NCBI GenBank assembly: GCA_041677365.1 | Contig: JBAYQC010000022.1 | Location: 1 to 15,216, forward strand | Origin: UBA2289 sp041677365 | GTDB taxonomy: Bacteria; Bacillota_I; Bacilli_A; Izemoplasmatales; Hujiaoplasmataceae | Direction of reading: 5' to 3' | DNA length: 15,216 bases | In this document: positions 14,572 to 15,216 of the stretch, one piece after another | Layout: each line of letters opens with the position of its first letter | Position numbering within the stretch: position 1 is the stretch's first letter | Made by a program: the position numbers and the translations under genes | Notes under the pieces: model-generated | Told to the model about the DNA's origin: nothing | Database searches by the model: none | Seen by the model: the letters and a program-made list of their open reading frames with translations, nothing else

Positions 14572-14802
14572 ATGAGAATGTTTGAAATACAAATTTGGCT
14601 TTTTATAGTATTATTAGTAGTTGCTCTATTAGTTGGAGCTGTTGTAGGATTTTTCCTTGCTCGAAAATATTTCAAAAAGTATTTAGAAAAGAATCCACCA
14701 ATCAATGAACAAATGATTAGGGCAATGATGGCTCAAATGGGTCGTAAGCCTTCAGAAAAACAAGTTAGACAAGTAATGGCTTCAATGAATCAAGCAAAAT
14801 AA
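14572..14802 (+). CDS. yneF: YneF family (UPF0154) small membrane protein
   Basis: The product has 76 residues. A single membrane segment at about 8-28 (WLFIVLLVVALLVGAVVGFF) is followed by LARKYFKKYLEKNPPINEQM and MIRAMMAQMGRKPSEKQVRQ. This matches the UPF0154/YneF pattern of a one-pass anchor plus a short cytoplasmic tail with 'NPPINE' and 'MGrkPSekq'. The function of the family is not established. AAGGAG (14561-14566) is five bases before the ATG at 14572 and eleven before a second in-frame ATG at 14578. The first is kept, but MFEIQIW is possible as the N-terminus. It is monocistronic, with its own promoter and terminator, and converges with plsY. Confidence 0.9.
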   Translation: MRMFEIQIWLFIVLLVVALLVGAVVGFFLARKYFKKYLEKNPPINEQMIRAMMAQMGRKPSEKQVRQVMASMNQAK

Positions 14803-14804
14803 AT

Positions 14805-14831
14805 ATGGTCTCAAGAATGAGACCATTTTTT
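14805..14831. terminator. Terminator between yneF and plsY
   Basis: A 9-bp perfect stem ATGGTCTCA (14805-14813) / TGAGACCAT (14818-14826) with loop AGAA is followed by TTTTTT on the plus strand. On the minus strand it is followed by ATTTATTTTG, so it may also stop plsY transcripts, less efficiently. Confidence 0.87.
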
Positions 14832-15216
14832 ATGCTTTCTTTTTCTTAAAAACAACCTTATTTTCAGTTCCTTTGATGATTCTTATATAGTTGTGTCGAT
14901 GCTTAAAAAGAATTAATGTCATAAGCAGTGATACAGTTATTAAAAAAGTTAAATCAAAGTCTTGAAAATAAATATAACCGTTAACATTTAAAATGTAGAA
15001 TAATAAAGTCCCTAAAAACGCAAGAATTGTAACTGCTGTTGATGCGATAGAGGCAATTCTTGTTACAGCTATCGTAATTATAAACACAGGCAATAAAGCG
15101 ATTGGCAGTGGCCAAAAATAAAATGCTAATAATCCAAAAGAAGATGCAACACCCTTACCACCCTTAAATTTCATCCACACCGGATAAATATGACCGAAAA
15201 CAGCTATAGCACCATA
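14830..15216 (-). CDS. plsY: Acyl-phosphate:glycerol-3-phosphate acyltransferase PlsY, C-terminal part
   Basis: The frame is open to the right edge of the window, giving 128 C-terminal residues of a protein that normally has about 200. The missing N-terminus lies beyond base 15216. PlsY is an integral membrane enzyme that transfers an acyl group from acyl-phosphate to glycerol-3-phosphate, the first step of phospholipid synthesis in most Gram-positives. The visible start, AIAVFGHIYPVWMKFKGGKG, contains the family's GHxxPV...FKGGKGVA motif. Three or four hydrophobic segments follow, then the cytoplasmic end FKHRHNYIRIIKGTENKV, another family signature (usually HRxNIxRLxxGTExK). The GTG at 15180 is internal, not the start. 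The plsY promoter is outside the window, so FabT control cannot be checked here. Confidence 0.95.
   Translation of the reverse strand, partial: YGAIAVFGHIYPVWMKFKGGKGVASSFGLLAFYFWPLPIALLPVFIITIAVTRIASIASTAVTILAFLGTLLFYILNVNGYIYFQDFDLTFLITVSLLMTLILFKHRHNYIRIIKGTENKVVFKKKKA

Noticed and set aside
14579..14591. TTTGAAATACAAA at the start of yneF as a third FabT box
   Set aside because: It is an imperfect dyad inside the coding sequence, downstream of the start codon, and well explained by the codons for FEIQ.
14457..14705. Minus-strand frame opposite the start of yneF
   Set aside because: It runs through the ferredoxin and yneF promoters and opposite yneF, and its translation has no family resemblance.
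1..15216. Use of TGA for tryptophan (mycoplasma code)
   Set aside because: ybeY, dnaG, rpoD and trmK end normally in TGA at family length, and tryptophan is written TGG throughout.

Overview
The window is an ordinary, gene-dense chromosomal segment from an AT-rich low-G+C Gram-positive bacterium. The gene order rsmE, mtaB, rpsU, phoH, ybeY, cdd, era, recO, glyS, dnaG, rpoD, trmK, nif3 is the conserved Bacillota 'dnaK to sigA' neighbourhood. The standard genetic code is in use: several full-length genes end in TGA and tryptophan is written TGG, which argues against Mycoplasma and Spiroplasma. The compact layout, short NIF3, single-chain glycyl-tRNA synthetase and loss of several Bacillus neighbours (yqeY, yqfF, dgkA) fit an Acholeplasma/Izemoplasma-like or Erysipelotrichia-like lineage. 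That placement is inference.

Left part (1-2485): the end of rsmE and complete mtaB, transcribed rightward, meet a leftward gene for a one-pass membrane protein with a lysine-rich tail. They converge on a shared hairpin terminator. The leftward gene and rpsU diverge from a common intergenic region of about 160 bp, and rpsU has its own promoter and terminator.

Middle part (2486-6906): an operon starts with an unrecognised protein carrying QW-like motifs (alpha/alpha-toroid, prenyltransferase/terpene-cyclase-like). It continues with phoH, ybeY, cdd, era and recO, most joined by overlapping or nearly touching starts and stops. The known members act in RNA processing, ribosome assembly, pyrimidine salvage and recombinational repair.

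Right-middle part (6907-12846): a well-formed promoter drives glyS, dnaG, rpoD, trmK and nif3, a macromolecular-synthesis operon that ends at a clear terminator.

Right part (12847-15216): degV (FakB-like fatty-acid-binding protein) and a MarR regulator closely resembling FabT form a two-gene operon. An orphan 2[4Fe-4S] ferredoxin follows on the other strand, then yneF, then the C-terminal two thirds of plsY on the minus strand, running off the window. DegV, FabT and PlsY together point to phospholipid acyl-chain metabolism.

The most interesting non-coding signal is a pair of FabT-like operators (TTTGA-N3-TCAAA type palindromes). One covers the presumed start of the degV-fabT transcript. The other lies next to the -10 box of the leftward membrane-protein gene about 10.7 kb away, suggesting that this unknown gene belongs to the lipid regulon. 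No mobile elements, CRISPR arrays, tRNA or rRNA genes were seen, and no stretch over 300 bp lacks a gene.
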